From positions 1 to 64,000 of the forward strand of contig NZ_JAUKWQ010000007.1 of assembly GCF_030504645.1 (NCBI RefSeq): a stretch of 64,000 nucleotides of DNA, in the 5' to 3' direction. Position numbers and translations under genes: made by a program. This document shows, one piece after another, positions 27,701 to 36,324 of this stretch (positions are counted from its first letter, which is position 1; the number at the start of each line of letters is the position of its first letter). This DNA comes from Rhizobium oryzicola. GTDB taxonomy: Bacteria > Pseudomonadota > Alphaproteobacteria > Rhizobiales > Rhizobiaceae. The notes below the pieces were generated by a model. The model was not told where the DNA came from and made no database searches. It saw only the letters and a list, made by a program, of their open reading frames with translations.

Positions 27701-28420
27701 ATGTCGCCCCACTGTCTCTGGAAAGTTCAGGCGAGGGATGACGTTTTCCCGCACCCGCGTTTGAGCGGCAGTTCAGCACCAGTTTCCTCCCGACACCGGT
27801 ACCCTGTGGATATCTGTTTCGTCTCTCCTCATCGTCAAGATGGCGTGTCTTCTCCCAAGCAGGGCAGAGACAGAGCCAGCTTTAAGGCTGAAGTTTGACG
27901 TCTGCCCCGCTCTCATCCGCCCTCAAGTCCTCTTTCGTCCGTCCCGGTTTCGCCGCATTTGAACCGGAAGCGGCTCCGAATTCCGCACGACCATTTACAT
28001 AGTCCATTTTTTACTGATACCTTATCATAAAATTTCTGAAAAGGCTTCCCTTGCGAAGTCCTTGGCGCCAAGGGCAGTTGCGGGAAATGTTCAAGCCTGC
28101 GAACAGAGCGGAGAGGGCACAAATCTGATAGGTACTTGAGATTTTGCTGCACTGCCACATTTTCCACGAAACTGGGCAGCATGCTTTTCAGCAAGTTCTG
28201 AAGTGAGTCTGCTGTAGACGACAACCGGTCGCGAGGGGAGGCGCGGCTCAAGAGGGGTACACGATATGACCGCAGGTCAGAGCATATCCTCCCGTTGCAC
28301 GCCGATGAGCAGCCCGCTTGTCGTGATGCTGTCGATGGTGCCTTGTTCCTCGAAGGTAGCCCTTCATCGCCGCACAAACGTGACGATTCCCACGCAGTTC
28401 CGAAAGATTGGAGGTGAATG
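27701..28420. other. Intergenic region between exoW and exoK with no credible gene
   Basis: These 720 bases separate divergent exoW and exoK. In Sinorhizobium this interval is filled by exoT, exoI and exoH; none is recognisable here. A 154-codon open frame at 27913-28377 lacks family features and plausible composition. The stretch around 27990-28040 is AT-rich and a perfect 14-bp palindrome CCTTGGCGCCAAGG lies at 28060-28073. It probably carries both promoters. Confidence 0.5.
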
Positions 28421-29209
28421 ATGTCCCATCTTCACGGCATGTCCCGGACCATTTTCCCCACCCTTAGCCTTGGTCTTCTTCTCTTGTCTGGTTCTGCGTC
28501 CGCGCAGGAGCCACTCGGCAGCTCCTTCGTGGAAAACTTCGATCGGTTGGATCCATCGATCTGGTACATTTCCGATGGCTGGAACAATGGCGGTCATCAG
28601 AACTGCCAGTGGTCCAAGGACGCGGTGAAGGTCGAAAACGGTCGCCTCGTGCTCACCTTCCAGGCCGCTGATGTGAAGGATCGCCAATATGCCTGCGGCG
28701 AAATCCAGACCCTAAAGCGGTTCAGCTATGGCACCTATGAAATCCGCATGAAGGCTGCGACGGGTTCGGGGCTCAACTCTGCCTTCTTCAGCTATATCGG
28801 CCCGACCGACAAGAAGCCGCATGACGAGATCGACTTCGAAGTGCTGGGCAAGAATACGGCCCAAGTGCAGGTCAACCAGTATATTAATGGCAAGGCCGGC
28901 AATGAGAAGCTTGTGCCGGTCGCAGGTGGTGCGGACAAGGCTTACAATGATTACGCCTTCATCTGGGAAGAAAACCGGCTGCGGTTTTTCGTGAACGGCA
29001 AGCTGGTCCAGGACGTCACCGACAAGGCGAAAATCCCGACCAACCCGCAGAAGATCTTCGCAAGCCTTTGGGGCACCGACACGCTGAAGGATTGGATGGG
29101 CACCTTTGCCTATAACGGGCCGGTTCAGATGGAGGTGGATCGCATCGCCTTCACCAAGCTGGGCGAAAGCTGCCGTTTCCCCGAATCCGTGCTCTGCACC
29201 ACGAACTGA
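28421..29209 (+). CDS. exoK: Secreted endo-beta-1,3-1,4-glycanase ExoK (GH16)
   Basis: Family 16 glycoside hydrolase, 262 residues, which cuts nascent succinoglycan to shorter chains. A signal peptide covers about residues 8-29 (cut after ASA). The catalytic signature EIDFE lies in HDEIDFEVLG near residue 146, with both glutamates present. GGAGG is 6 bases before the ATG at 28421; an ATG one codon earlier is too close to it. It opens the rightward exoKLAMOP operon. Confidence 0.92.
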   Translation: MSHLHGMSRTIFPTLSLGLLLLSGSASAQEPLGSSFVENFDRLDPSIWYISDGWNNGGHQNCQWSKDAVKVENGRLVLTFQAADVKDRQYACGEIQTLKRFSYGTYEIRMKAATGSGLNSAFFSYIGPTDKKPHDEIDFEVLGKNTAQVQVNQYINGKAGNEKLVPVAGGADKAYNDYAFIWEENRLRFFVNGKLVQDVTDKAKIPTNPQKIFASLWGTDTLKDWMGTFAYNGPVQMEVDRIAFTKLGESCRFPESVLCTTN

Positions 29210-29279
29210 CCCGTATCGCACGGGTCGGATCTTTCTCTTTGCATCGCCCCGATGAAGGCTGAGACAGGAGTAGCGTCGT

Positions 29280-30476
29280 TTGAACCTGAATGTTCTTTAC
29301 CTCGCCCATGACCTTTCGGATGCCGCGGTCCGCCGGCGTGTCGTCACGCTGCAAGCCGGCGGTGCCCGTGTCACGGTCGCCGGTTTCCAGCGCAAGGATA
29401 ATCTTCTGCAAGGCGAGGCTGAGGTCAGGAGCATTTTGCTGGGGCGCACCGCCGATGGCAGGCTTGGTCAACGTATCGCGGCAGTTCTCAAGGCTCGTCT
29501 GTCCCTTGGGCGGCTTCTTCGCGGCATTGAGAAACCTGATGTCATCATTGCCCGCAACCTGGAAATGCTGGCCCTTTCAAAAGGAGCCTCATCCTTCTTT
29601 GGCGGCGTGCCTGTTGTCTACGAATGTCTGGATATCCACCGGCTTCTGCTGGACGATGGCATCAAAGGGCGCTTGCTGCGGGGAGCGGAAGCCAGTTTTG
29701 GCCGGGGCGCATCCTTGCTGATCACCAGTTCACCGGCCTTTATCGAGCATTATTTCAACACGCGTTCCGGTCTCCACCTTCCGACATTGCTGCTTGAGAA
29801 CAAGGTACTTGAGCTGCAGTCACCGGCAGGGGAGGGCAAGCCGCGGCTTCGCCCGCCGGCGCCCGGCGAGCCCTGGCGGATCGGCTGGTTTGGTGCGATC
29901 CGTTGCGCCAAATCCTTCCGCATCCTGGCCGAGTTTGCCGCGCGCATGGAAGGTCGCGTCGAAATCATTATTCGGGGGCGACCGTCACCCCGGGAATTCG
30001 CCGACTTTAATTCACTGGTGGCGGCTTCTCCGCATGTCCGCTTTCACGGCGCCTACAAAAACCCGGAGGATCTGGCGGAGATCTACCGCGAGGTCCAGTT
30101 CGTCTGGGCGATCGACTTCTTCGAGGAAGGGTTGAACTCGAGCTGGCTGCTGCCCAACCGGCTGTATGAAGGCTCGCTGCATGGCGCCATACCGATCGCG
30201 CTTCAATCGACCGAGACGGGTCGATATCTGGGCAGCCGCAGCCTCGGGCTGCTCATGGAGCGCGCCAACCCCGAAGAACTTCATGCGCATTTCAGCGCGA
30301 TGAACGCTGACGCCTATACGGATCTCTTCGAGAGCCTCGCCCGTGTGGACCGCGCCCACTGGGTCACTGGCCCCTCTGATTGCGTGGCTCTTGTGCGCCA
30401 GCTTTCCCTGCTTGGCGTGCGCGATGCTGCGCAGCCGGATCTCACCCTCACGTCCACCCTGCAATCGGAAGGTTAA
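29280..30476 (+). CDS. exoL: Succinoglycan glucosyltransferase ExoL
   Basis: Glycosyltransferase of 398 residues, close in length to Sinorhizobium ExoL. It begins with TTG, supported by AGGAG 9 bases upstream and by the immediate family opening NLNVLYLAHDLSDAAVRRR. The C-terminal half has a Rossmann-type pattern (WRIGWFGAIRCAKS near 200) and the segment FFEEGLNSSWLLPNRLYEGS near 280-299. In Sinorhizobium ExoL adds an early glucose of the repeat. exoA follows after 3 bp. Confidence 0.86.
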   Translation: MNLNVLYLAHDLSDAAVRRRVVTLQAGGARVTVAGFQRKDNLLQGEAEVRSILLGRTADGRLGQRIAAVLKARLSLGRLLRGIEKPDVIIARNLEMLALSKGASSFFGGVPVVYECLDIHRLLLDDGIKGRLLRGAEASFGRGASLLITSSPAFIEHYFNTRSGLHLPTLLLENKVLELQSPAGEGKPRLRPPAPGEPWRIGWFGAIRCAKSFRILAEFAARMEGRVEIIIRGRPSPREFADFNSLVAASPHVRFHGAYKNPEDLAEIYREVQFVWAIDFFEEGLNSSWLLPNRLYEGSLHGAIPIALQSTETGRYLGSRSLGLLMERANPEELHAHFSAMNADAYTDLFESLARVDRAHWVTGPSDCVALVRQLSLLGVRDAAQPDLTLTSTLQSEG

Positions 30477-30479
30477 AGT

Positions 30480-31478
30480 ATGTCGTCTCCGATCCTGCCT
30501 GACATGAAAGCCCTGATCATCATTCCCTGCCTGAACGAGGCGCGCAACATCGAGCGTATCCTGCGCAAGATTGCCGCAAACCGGGGAAACCAGGACATGC
30601 TGATCGTCGTTGCGGATGGCGGCAGCAGCGACGGTACGCGTCCGATCGTGACGCGGCTGATGGAGGAGATCGAGGGGCTTGAACTTCTCAACAATCCGAA
30701 ACGCATTCAAAGTGCAGCGGTCAATCTGGCGGTGGAAAAATTCGGCGCGGGCAGGGACTACCTGATCCGTATCGACGCGCATGGCGATTACCCTGATGAC
30801 TACTGTCAGGCGCTGCTGCAGGAGGCGGTGGATACCGGGGCCGACTCGGTCGTCGTCGGCATGAAGACGGTCGGGTTTGGCGTATTCCAGAAGGCAACCG
30901 CTGTCGCCCAGAATTCCAAGCTCGGCAATGGTGGCTCAAAGCATCGGGCCGGCGCCTCCGGTCACTGGATCGATCATGGGCATCATGCGCTGATGCGCAT
31001 TTCCGCCTTCCGCCAGGTGGGGGGATACGATGAAACCTTCACCCACAATGAAGATGCGGAACTGGATTTTCGTCTGCGCAAGTCGGGCTTCCGCATCTGG
31101 ATGACCGCCAAGACCTATATGGTCTATTACCCACGCTCTGCGCCCTATCCGCTGTTTCGCCAATATCTCGGCTATGGCCGAGGGCGCGCCCGCAATCTTT
31201 TGAAGCATCGGTCCATCCCGAAGCTCAGGCAGGCCATTCCGCTTGCCGTGCTGCCTGTCGTCGTGGGCGCGTTGCTCGCCGTGCTCCATTGGGCAGCGGC
31301 GGTACCGTTGATCGTATGGGTTGTTGCCTGCCTCGGTTACGGCGTCTGGATCGCGTTGTCCGAGCGCAACGCTTACGGGCCGCTTGCGGCACTTTCGGCC
31401 ATGATCATGCATCTCGCCTGGTCTGCGGGCTTCTGGTTGGAACTGTTGAAGATCAAACCCCGGAGGGCAGCGGCATGA
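30480..31478 (+). CDS. exoA: Succinoglycan glucosyltransferase ExoA (GT2)
   Basis: Membrane-associated family 2 glycosyltransferase, 332 residues, which in Sinorhizobium adds the second sugar (glucose) to lipid-linked galactose. The N-terminal ALIIIPCLNEARNIERIL, then VADGGSSDGT near 43-52 and RIDAHGDYPDDY near 97-108, mark the GT-A domain. HNEDAELDFRLR near 188 provides the catalytic base region, and two membrane segments lie near 260-320. Its stop overlaps the exoM start as ATGA. Confidence 0.9.
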   Translation: MSSPILPDMKALIIIPCLNEARNIERILRKIAANRGNQDMLIVVADGGSSDGTRPIVTRLMEEIEGLELLNNPKRIQSAAVNLAVEKFGAGRDYLIRIDAHGDYPDDYCQALLQEAVDTGADSVVVGMKTVGFGVFQKATAVAQNSKLGNGGSKHRAGASGHWIDHGHHALMRISAFRQVGGYDETFTHNEDAELDFRLRKSGFRIWMTAKTYMVYYPRSAPYPLFRQYLGYGRGRARNLLKHRSIPKLRQAIPLAVLPVVVGALLAVLHWAAAVPLIVWVVACLGYGVWIALSERNAYGPLAALSAMIMHLAWSAGFWLELLKIKPRRAAA

Positions 31479-32410
31479 TGGATGGGCGGGATCAATCCGT
31501 CGTGCGGGTCGATATCGGTGTCTGCACCTTTCGACGGTCGGAACTGGAGGCGACCCTGGCGTCGCTTTTTCAGCTTCTCGTTCCAGCGGGCGTGAAGGTG
31601 CGCATTATCGTTGCTGACAATGATGAGGTGCCAAGCGCGGAGGCGCTGGTCGAGAGTTTGCGCGCTCGCTCGCCGTTCGACATCTTCTATGTGCATTGCC
31701 CGAAATCCAATATTTCGATTGCGCGCAATGCCTGCCTGTCCGCCAGCCGCGCCGACTATCTCGCTTTCATCGACGATGACGAAACGGCAAGCGTCGAATG
31801 GCTTTCGCAATTGCTGGAGACGGCCTCTCACACGGCGGCGGATGCGGTTCTGGGGCCTGTTCAGGCAGTCTATGATGACCGGGCTCCGGCCTGGATGCGG
31901 GTGGGCGATTTCCATTCCACTCTGCCGGTCTTTGTCGATCGCTCTATCCGCACGGGTTATACCTGCAATGTGCTGCTCGACCTGCGCTCCCCGCGCATTC
32001 GCGGTCGGCGGTTCGCGCTCAGCCTCGGGCAGAGTGGTGGAGAGGACACCCATTTCTTTACGCAGGTGACTGATGCCGGCGGGCGCATTGCCTTTGCGGA
32101 AAAGGCTCTGGTGCTGGAACCGGTACCGGAAAAGCGGGCGCGCTTCGGCTGGCTGATGAAGCGGCGCTTCCGCTCCGGCCAGACGCATGGGCGGATTGTC
32201 GGTGCTAAAAACTCAACGGTCGGTCGGCTTTCGCAGGCGGCACTTGCTGGTGCAAAGGCGGCTTTTTGCCTTCTGGGTTCTGCGGCCTATCTTCTCTCGC
32301 CGATCGAACGCAACCGCTATGCCCTGCGGGGTGTCCTTCATCTGGGCGCCATTAGCGGCATCATGGGCATGCGGGAAATTCGTCAGTATGGTTCGGTGGA
32401 GGCAGCATGA
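31475..32410 (+). CDS. exoM: Succinoglycan glucosyltransferase ExoM (GT2)
   Basis: Family 2 glycosyltransferase, 311 residues, close to the 309 of Sinorhizobium ExoM, which adds the fourth sugar. DIGVCTFRRSELEATLASL lies near residue 11-29, the DxD-like motif FIDDDETASVEWL near 97-109, and C-terminal KKR-rich and hydrophobic segments suggest membrane contact. The ATG is coupled to the exoA stop with GGAGGGC upstream; the frame is open 186 bases further left inside exoA, but that is overlap, not gene. exoO starts inside its last codons. Confidence 0.88.
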   Translation: MMDGRDQSVVRVDIGVCTFRRSELEATLASLFQLLVPAGVKVRIIVADNDEVPSAEALVESLRARSPFDIFYVHCPKSNISIARNACLSASRADYLAFIDDDETASVEWLSQLLETASHTAADAVLGPVQAVYDDRAPAWMRVGDFHSTLPVFVDRSIRTGYTCNVLLDLRSPRIRGRRFALSLGQSGGEDTHFFTQVTDAGGRIAFAEKALVLEPVPEKRARFGWLMKRRFRSGQTHGRIVGAKNSTVGRLSQAALAGAKAAFCLLGSAAYLLSPIERNRYALRGVLHLGAISGIMGMREIRQYGSVEAA

Positions 32411-33384
32411 GCTTGGATGCAATGCCGGATGTCAGCTTCGTGGTCGCCGCATATAATGCGCGCGAAACCATTGCCCGCACGCTGGAGAGTGCGCTGACCC
32501 AGGTGGGCGTCACTTTGGAAGTGATTGTGGTGGATGACCGCTCGACGGATGGTACGGCGGAGCTTGTCCGCTACTATGGCGACCCGCGCGTTCGACTGGT
32601 CGAACTGCCGGTCAATTCCGGCCCAGGTGCGGCCCGCAATGCCGGCATCGAAGCGGCGCGTGGGCGCTGGATCGCGGTTCTCGATTCCGATGATGAGATC
32701 CTGCCGCATCGCACCGCTGCCATGATCGCCTGTGCCGGTGCAAAGTCTGCCGAGATCGTTGTCGATAATCTTCAGGTGGTGAAGCCCGGCGCGCCGCGCG
32801 ACGTCATGTTCTCCGAGCGGGAACTGCAGAAGCGCGAGATGCTGACCCTGGCCGACTTCATCGACTCCAATGTCATTTTCCGCTCCACCTATAACTTTGG
32901 CTACATGAAGCCGATGTTCGAGCGCGCGTTTCTGAACCGGTTGGGTCTGCGCTTCGATGAGAGCCTGAGGATAGGCGAGGATTATCTGCTTCTCGCCTCC
33001 GCGCTTGCCAGCGGCGGACGGTGCGCCATCGAACCCTCGGTCGGCTATGTCTACCATATCCGCGAAGGCTCGATATCACGCGTACTGGAACCGCGGCATG
33101 TGCGTGCCATGATCGAGGCCGATAGTAGCTTCGTTGCCCGCTACCCCTTGGACGCCAAGGCCGCTGCCGCGCAAGGGCGGCGCAGCCGCAGTCTGGTGGA
33201 GGCGGATGCCTTCCTGGCGCTGGTGGAGGCGATCAAGAAAAGGTCCGCGGGCGATTGCCTGCGGATTGCGCTGAAACATCCGGCGGCACTCCGTCATCTC
33301 AAAATGCCGATTGCGGCGCGGATGCGCCGGATCATCCAGCCAACACCGCGTCTCACAAAGGCGTCTTCCCGATCAGCTGGCTGA
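32407..33384 (+). CDS. exoO: Succinoglycan glucosyltransferase ExoO (GT2)
   Basis: Family 2 glycosyltransferase, 325 residues. It shows DVSFVVAAYNARETIART near 7-24, VVDDRSTDGTAELV near 42-55, and AVLDSDDEILPHRTA near 92-106. In Sinorhizobium ExoO adds the fifth sugar, the first of the side chain. Its start overlaps the exoM stop by 4 bp and exoP follows after 24 bp; exoN, which lies between exoO and exoP in Sinorhizobium, is absent. Confidence 0.87.
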   Translation: MSLDAMPDVSFVVAAYNARETIARTLESALTQVGVTLEVIVVDDRSTDGTAELVRYYGDPRVRLVELPVNSGPGAARNAGIEAARGRWIAVLDSDDEILPHRTAAMIACAGAKSAEIVVDNLQVVKPGAPRDVMFSERELQKREMLTLADFIDSNVIFRSTYNFGYMKPMFERAFLNRLGLRFDESLRIGEDYLLLASALASGGRCAIEPSVGYVYHIREGSISRVLEPRHVRAMIEADSSFVARYPLDAKAAAAQGRRSRSLVEADAFLALVEAIKKRSAGDCLRIALKHPAALRHLKMPIAARMRRIIQPTPRLTKASSRSAG

Positions 33385-33408
33385 TCGTCTGGGCTCAGAA
33401 GGATCTTC

Positions 33409-35766
33409 ATGATGGATCAAATCAACTTCCGCACGACGACCACATATCCGGGCGCTCCCAGGGAAACCGATAGCTTCATTGATTTGGACCGGCTGTTCAC
33501 GATCGTGATGCGCCGCCTGAAACTGATTGGCATCTGCGTCGTCGTGGCCATGGTGCTGGCCGGCGCCTACTTGCTTGTGACACCCTCCACCTATACGGCG
33601 ATGACGCAGATCCTGATCGACGAAAACCTCTCTCGCTATGCGGAGGAGGAGCAGAATGCGCAGTCTGCCCAGCAGATCGACAACCGCATCGCAAGCGCTG
33701 TCGAGATCCTCAAGTCCAAGGCCCTGGCGCTGCGGGTGACGGATGAGGCGGGCCTTGCGGATAACGATACCTTCCTCAATCCGCCCGCCTCTCCGATTGC
33801 GTTGGCAAAGGATTCGGTCAAAAGCATCCTGGCGCTGGTGAAACGCGGTGGCCCCACGGTATCCGAGGCTGATGCTCGCAACGGGCGGCGCGAAAAGGCA
33901 GCTGCCATGTTGCAGCAGGCGCTGGAAGCCGACCGCGTCGGGCGCAGTTCCGTTATCGCGGTTTCGGTCAAATCGTCCACGCCGCAACTGTCGGCTCGGA
34001 TCGCGCGGGCCTATGCGGAGGCTTACGTCTCCGAACAGCTGAACGCGAATTTTGAGGCGACAGAACGCGCCTCCAATTGGCTGCAGGAGCGTCTGACCGA
34101 ACTCAACAACCGCTCGCAGGAAGCATCCATGGCGGTCGAGAAATACAAGATCGACCACGGTTTGATTTCGCCGCGCGGCGAACTTCTCTCGGCGCAGCAG
34201 CTTTCCGATCTCACCAGCCAGTTGATCGTGGCGCAGGCGGATGCCGCGACAGCGACCGCCCGCTACCAGCAATACAAGGCAATTGTTGACCAGGGGCAGG
34301 ATGCCGCCGTCAACAACGCCATCGTCTCCTCCCGCGATACGGACAACACGGTTATCCAGGACCTGCGCAAGCGCTATGTGGCGACAGCCGAGCGCGAACG
34401 CGGCGTTGTGGATCAGTTCGGTGCCGATCATCCGCAGGCGAAAATGCTGGAGAGCGAGAAGTCGCAGATCGGCCAGCAGATCTACCGCGAGCTTCAGCAG
34501 CTGACCTCCGGTTTCCGCAATGATGCCGAGGTGGCAGGTTCGCGTGAGAAATCGTTGCGCGACAGCATCGACCGTGTCGCGGGCCGCAATTCCGAGGCAA
34601 ATGTGTCCCTCGTCCAGCTGCGCGAACTGGAGCAGAAGGCGACGTCGCTCAAGGCACTGTACCAGACCTATCTGGACCGGTTCGAACAGGCGTTGCAGCA
34701 GCGCTCCTTCCCGATTGCCAAGGCGCGTGTCATTTCCTCCGCCGGCATCCCTTCTGCGCCGTCCAGCCCACGCAAGACGCTGACCATGGCTCTATCGATC
34801 GTGCTTGGCCTTTTTGTCGGTGGTGGCATCGCGACGGTTCTGGAACTGAAGGAACGTTCGCTGCGGGTCGGCCAGGATGTGCGAAGCCAGCTGGGCCTGC
34901 GCTTCCTCGGTTATCTGCCGCTTCTCTCGGCCTCGACGAAGGCAGCGCTTGCAGAAACTGACAAGTCGCGCAATGCGCTCGTCAAGGCCGGCGGCGGAAC
35001 AGGGGGTGTTCCGGAGGATGCCAAGAAGAGCTTCAATGAGAAGCTGCGGCGGGTGACTGCCGAATATCCGCGCTCCGGCTTTACCGAAACGCTGCGCAAC
35101 ACAAAACTTGCCTGCGATCTGGCGCTGCCTGGACGAAGCTGCCGCGTGATTGCTGTCATTTCCGCTCTGCCTGGAGAAGGCAAGTCCACAATTGCCGCTA
35201 ATCTGGCCGTGCTGCTCGGTTCGATGAACAAGCGCACACTTCTCTTGGATGCCGATCCGCACGATGGTGGTTCGAGTGGCATCCTCGGCGCAGAACCCCT
35301 GAATGGGCTGATGGAGGTGTTGCGCGGCGAGGCCCCCTGGACCAGCGCCATCACGCTGGAGCCGACCGCCAATCTCGCGATCCTGCCGATCGCCTCGCCC
35401 AACAAGGCGATGCCGCATACCAGCGAGCTACTTGCTTCCGCCGACATGACGCGCCTGATGGAAACCGTGGGCGGCAAGTTTGATTACGTGGTGGTGGATC
35501 TTGCGCCGCTGGTGCCTTCCATCGATGCCAAGGCTTTCGCGCATCATGTCGATGCCTTCGTCTGGGTGGCGGAATGGGGTGAAACCCCGGTCAAGCTCAT
35601 CCGCAGCCTCATGGATGCCGAACCGTCCATCTCCTCGAAGACGGCCGGCGTGATCCTCAACAAGACGGATATGGACGAGCTTCCGAAATATGCCGATCCC
35701 GGTGCGCCGGAACGTTTTCGTGCACGTTATGCTCCCAACAGTGCGGATGAGCCGGCCATGGCCTGA
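33409..35766 (+). CDS. exoP: Exopolysaccharide chain-length and polymerisation protein ExoP (Wzz/BY-kinase)
   Basis: Inner-membrane polysaccharide co-polymerase of 785 residues, almost the same as Sinorhizobium ExoP (786). A Wzz domain is framed by membrane segments near 37-57 and 455-478, with a long periplasmic coiled coil (about 200-410) between. The cytoplasmic ATPase has Walker A ALPGEGKST near 586-594, Walker A' LLLDAD near 609-614 and Walker B-like VVVDLAPL near 693. Tyrosines near the C-terminus (KYADP, RYAPN) are few compared with E. coli Wzc. It closes the exoKLAMOP operon before a strong terminator. Confidence 0.95.
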   Translation: MMDQINFRTTTTYPGAPRETDSFIDLDRLFTIVMRRLKLIGICVVVAMVLAGAYLLVTPSTYTAMTQILIDENLSRYAEEEQNAQSAQQIDNRIASAVEILKSKALALRVTDEAGLADNDTFLNPPASPIALAKDSVKSILALVKRGGPTVSEADARNGRREKAAAMLQQALEADRVGRSSVIAVSVKSSTPQLSARIARAYAEAYVSEQLNANFEATERASNWLQERLTELNNRSQEASMAVEKYKIDHGLISPRGELLSAQQLSDLTSQLIVAQADAATATARYQQYKAIVDQGQDAAVNNAIVSSRDTDNTVIQDLRKRYVATAERERGVVDQFGADHPQAKMLESEKSQIGQQIYRELQQLTSGFRNDAEVAGSREKSLRDSIDRVAGRNSEANVSLVQLRELEQKATSLKALYQTYLDRFEQALQQRSFPIAKARVISSAGIPSAPSSPRKTLTMALSIVLGLFVGGGIATVLELKERSLRVGQDVRSQLGLRFLGYLPLLSASTKAALAETDKSRNALVKAGGGTGGVPEDAKKSFNEKLRRVTAEYPRSGFTETLRNTKLACDLALPGRSCRVIAVISALPGEGKSTIAANLAVLLGSMNKRTLLLDADPHDGGSSGILGAEPLNGLMEVLRGEAPWTSAITLEPTANLAILPIASPNKAMPHTSELLASADMTRLMETVGGKFDYVVVDLAPLVPSIDAKAFAHHVDAFVWVAEWGETPVKLIRSLMDAEPSISSKTAGVILNKTDMDELPKYADPGAPERFRARYAPNSADEPAMA

Positions 35767-35793
35767 CCACACTTTTCGGGCTGATTTTCTGCG

Positions 35794-35818
35794 GGCCGCG
35801 AGCGATCGCGGCCTTTTT
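35794..35818 (+). terminator. Rho-independent terminator of the exoKLAMOP operon
   Basis: A perfect 7-bp stem GGCCGCG / CGCGGCC with a 6-base loop is followed directly by TTTTT, 28 bases after the exoP stop. The T-run touches the stop codon of the leftward small membrane protein gene. Confidence 0.88.
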
Positions 35819-35991
35819 CATGAGGAGCGGATGACGCCAAAGAGAACGATAACGAGATAGAGCCCGAAGGCCGCCAGCGTATATATAATAAAGAATGAAA
35901 CGAGGCCTCGACCGCCGCGCCGCTTTTGCTGCCGCTTCGAATAACTATCCTCGGGAGCCGTGATCGGGTCGTTTTCAGGATCTTTTGCCAT
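35818..35991 (-). CDS. Small single-pass membrane protein, unknown function
   Basis: A 57-residue protein with a polar, strongly charged N-terminus (SKRQQKRRGGRG near 18-29) and one hydrophobic helix at about 30-53 (LVSFFIIYTLAAFGLYLVIV). By the positive-inside rule the N-terminus should be cytoplasmic. GGAAAGG lies upstream of the ATG. I do not recognise a family. It lies 3' of surf1 and cyoABCD on the same strand, separated only by the inverted-repeat element at 36057-36324, so it may once have been, or still be, the last gene of that operon. Confidence 0.6.
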   Translation of the reverse strand: MAKDPENDPITAPEDSYSKRQQKRRGGRGLVSFFIIYTLAAFGLYLVIVLFGVIRSS

Positions 35992-36056
35992 CATGCCTGC
36001 CTTTCCGTGTCGAGATCCAACAGGACAGGCAGGCGAGGGTTCCGGCATAACGCCTT

Positions 36057-36324
36057 ATACCAAATCTCGATGATAGGAATCGATTGCGCCGGAGCGATTT
36101 TGGTTTCCGGCGAGGAGAAAACCACAGTCGGACCCGTTGGTCCGGCGCGGATTTTCGACGACGTCCGGAGGCCTAAAGCGCCCGGTCCTCCGGATGGGCC
36201 GGAAATCCTTCACCGACTTTGTCGCAATCCTCGACCGATGCGGGAGCATCGCTCTCCGGTATGCTCCTTGCCGGATGAAGGCCTCCGGTCCCACGCAATC
36301 GGTTCCTATCATCGAGATTTGGTA
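36057..36324. mobile_element. 268-bp element with 32-bp terminal inverted repeats (MITE-like)
   Basis: The ends at 36057-36088 and 36293-36324 are inverted copies 32 bases long with one mismatch, opening ATACCAAATCTCGATGATAG. If the element proper starts at CCAAATC it is flanked by TA on both sides, the target duplication of IS630/mariner-type elements. The interior has no transposase; an 85-codon open frame fills it but shows no domain. The right end stops at the base next to the surf1 stop codon. Non-autonomous status and family are inference. Confidence 0.75.

Noticed and set aside
27913..28377. 154-codon leftward frame in the exoW-exoK gap
   Set aside because: Cys/Ser/Arg-rich, no domain, no ribosome site, crosses the probable promoter region; not a remnant of exoH or exoT that I can recognise.
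31289..31474. N-terminal extension of exoM into exoA
   Set aside because: Out-of-frame reading of exoA codons; the coupled ATG at 31475 gives the family length.
36055..36312. 85-codon frame inside the inverted-repeat element
   Set aside because: Begins and ends in the terminal repeats and shows no transposase motif; most likely non-coding.
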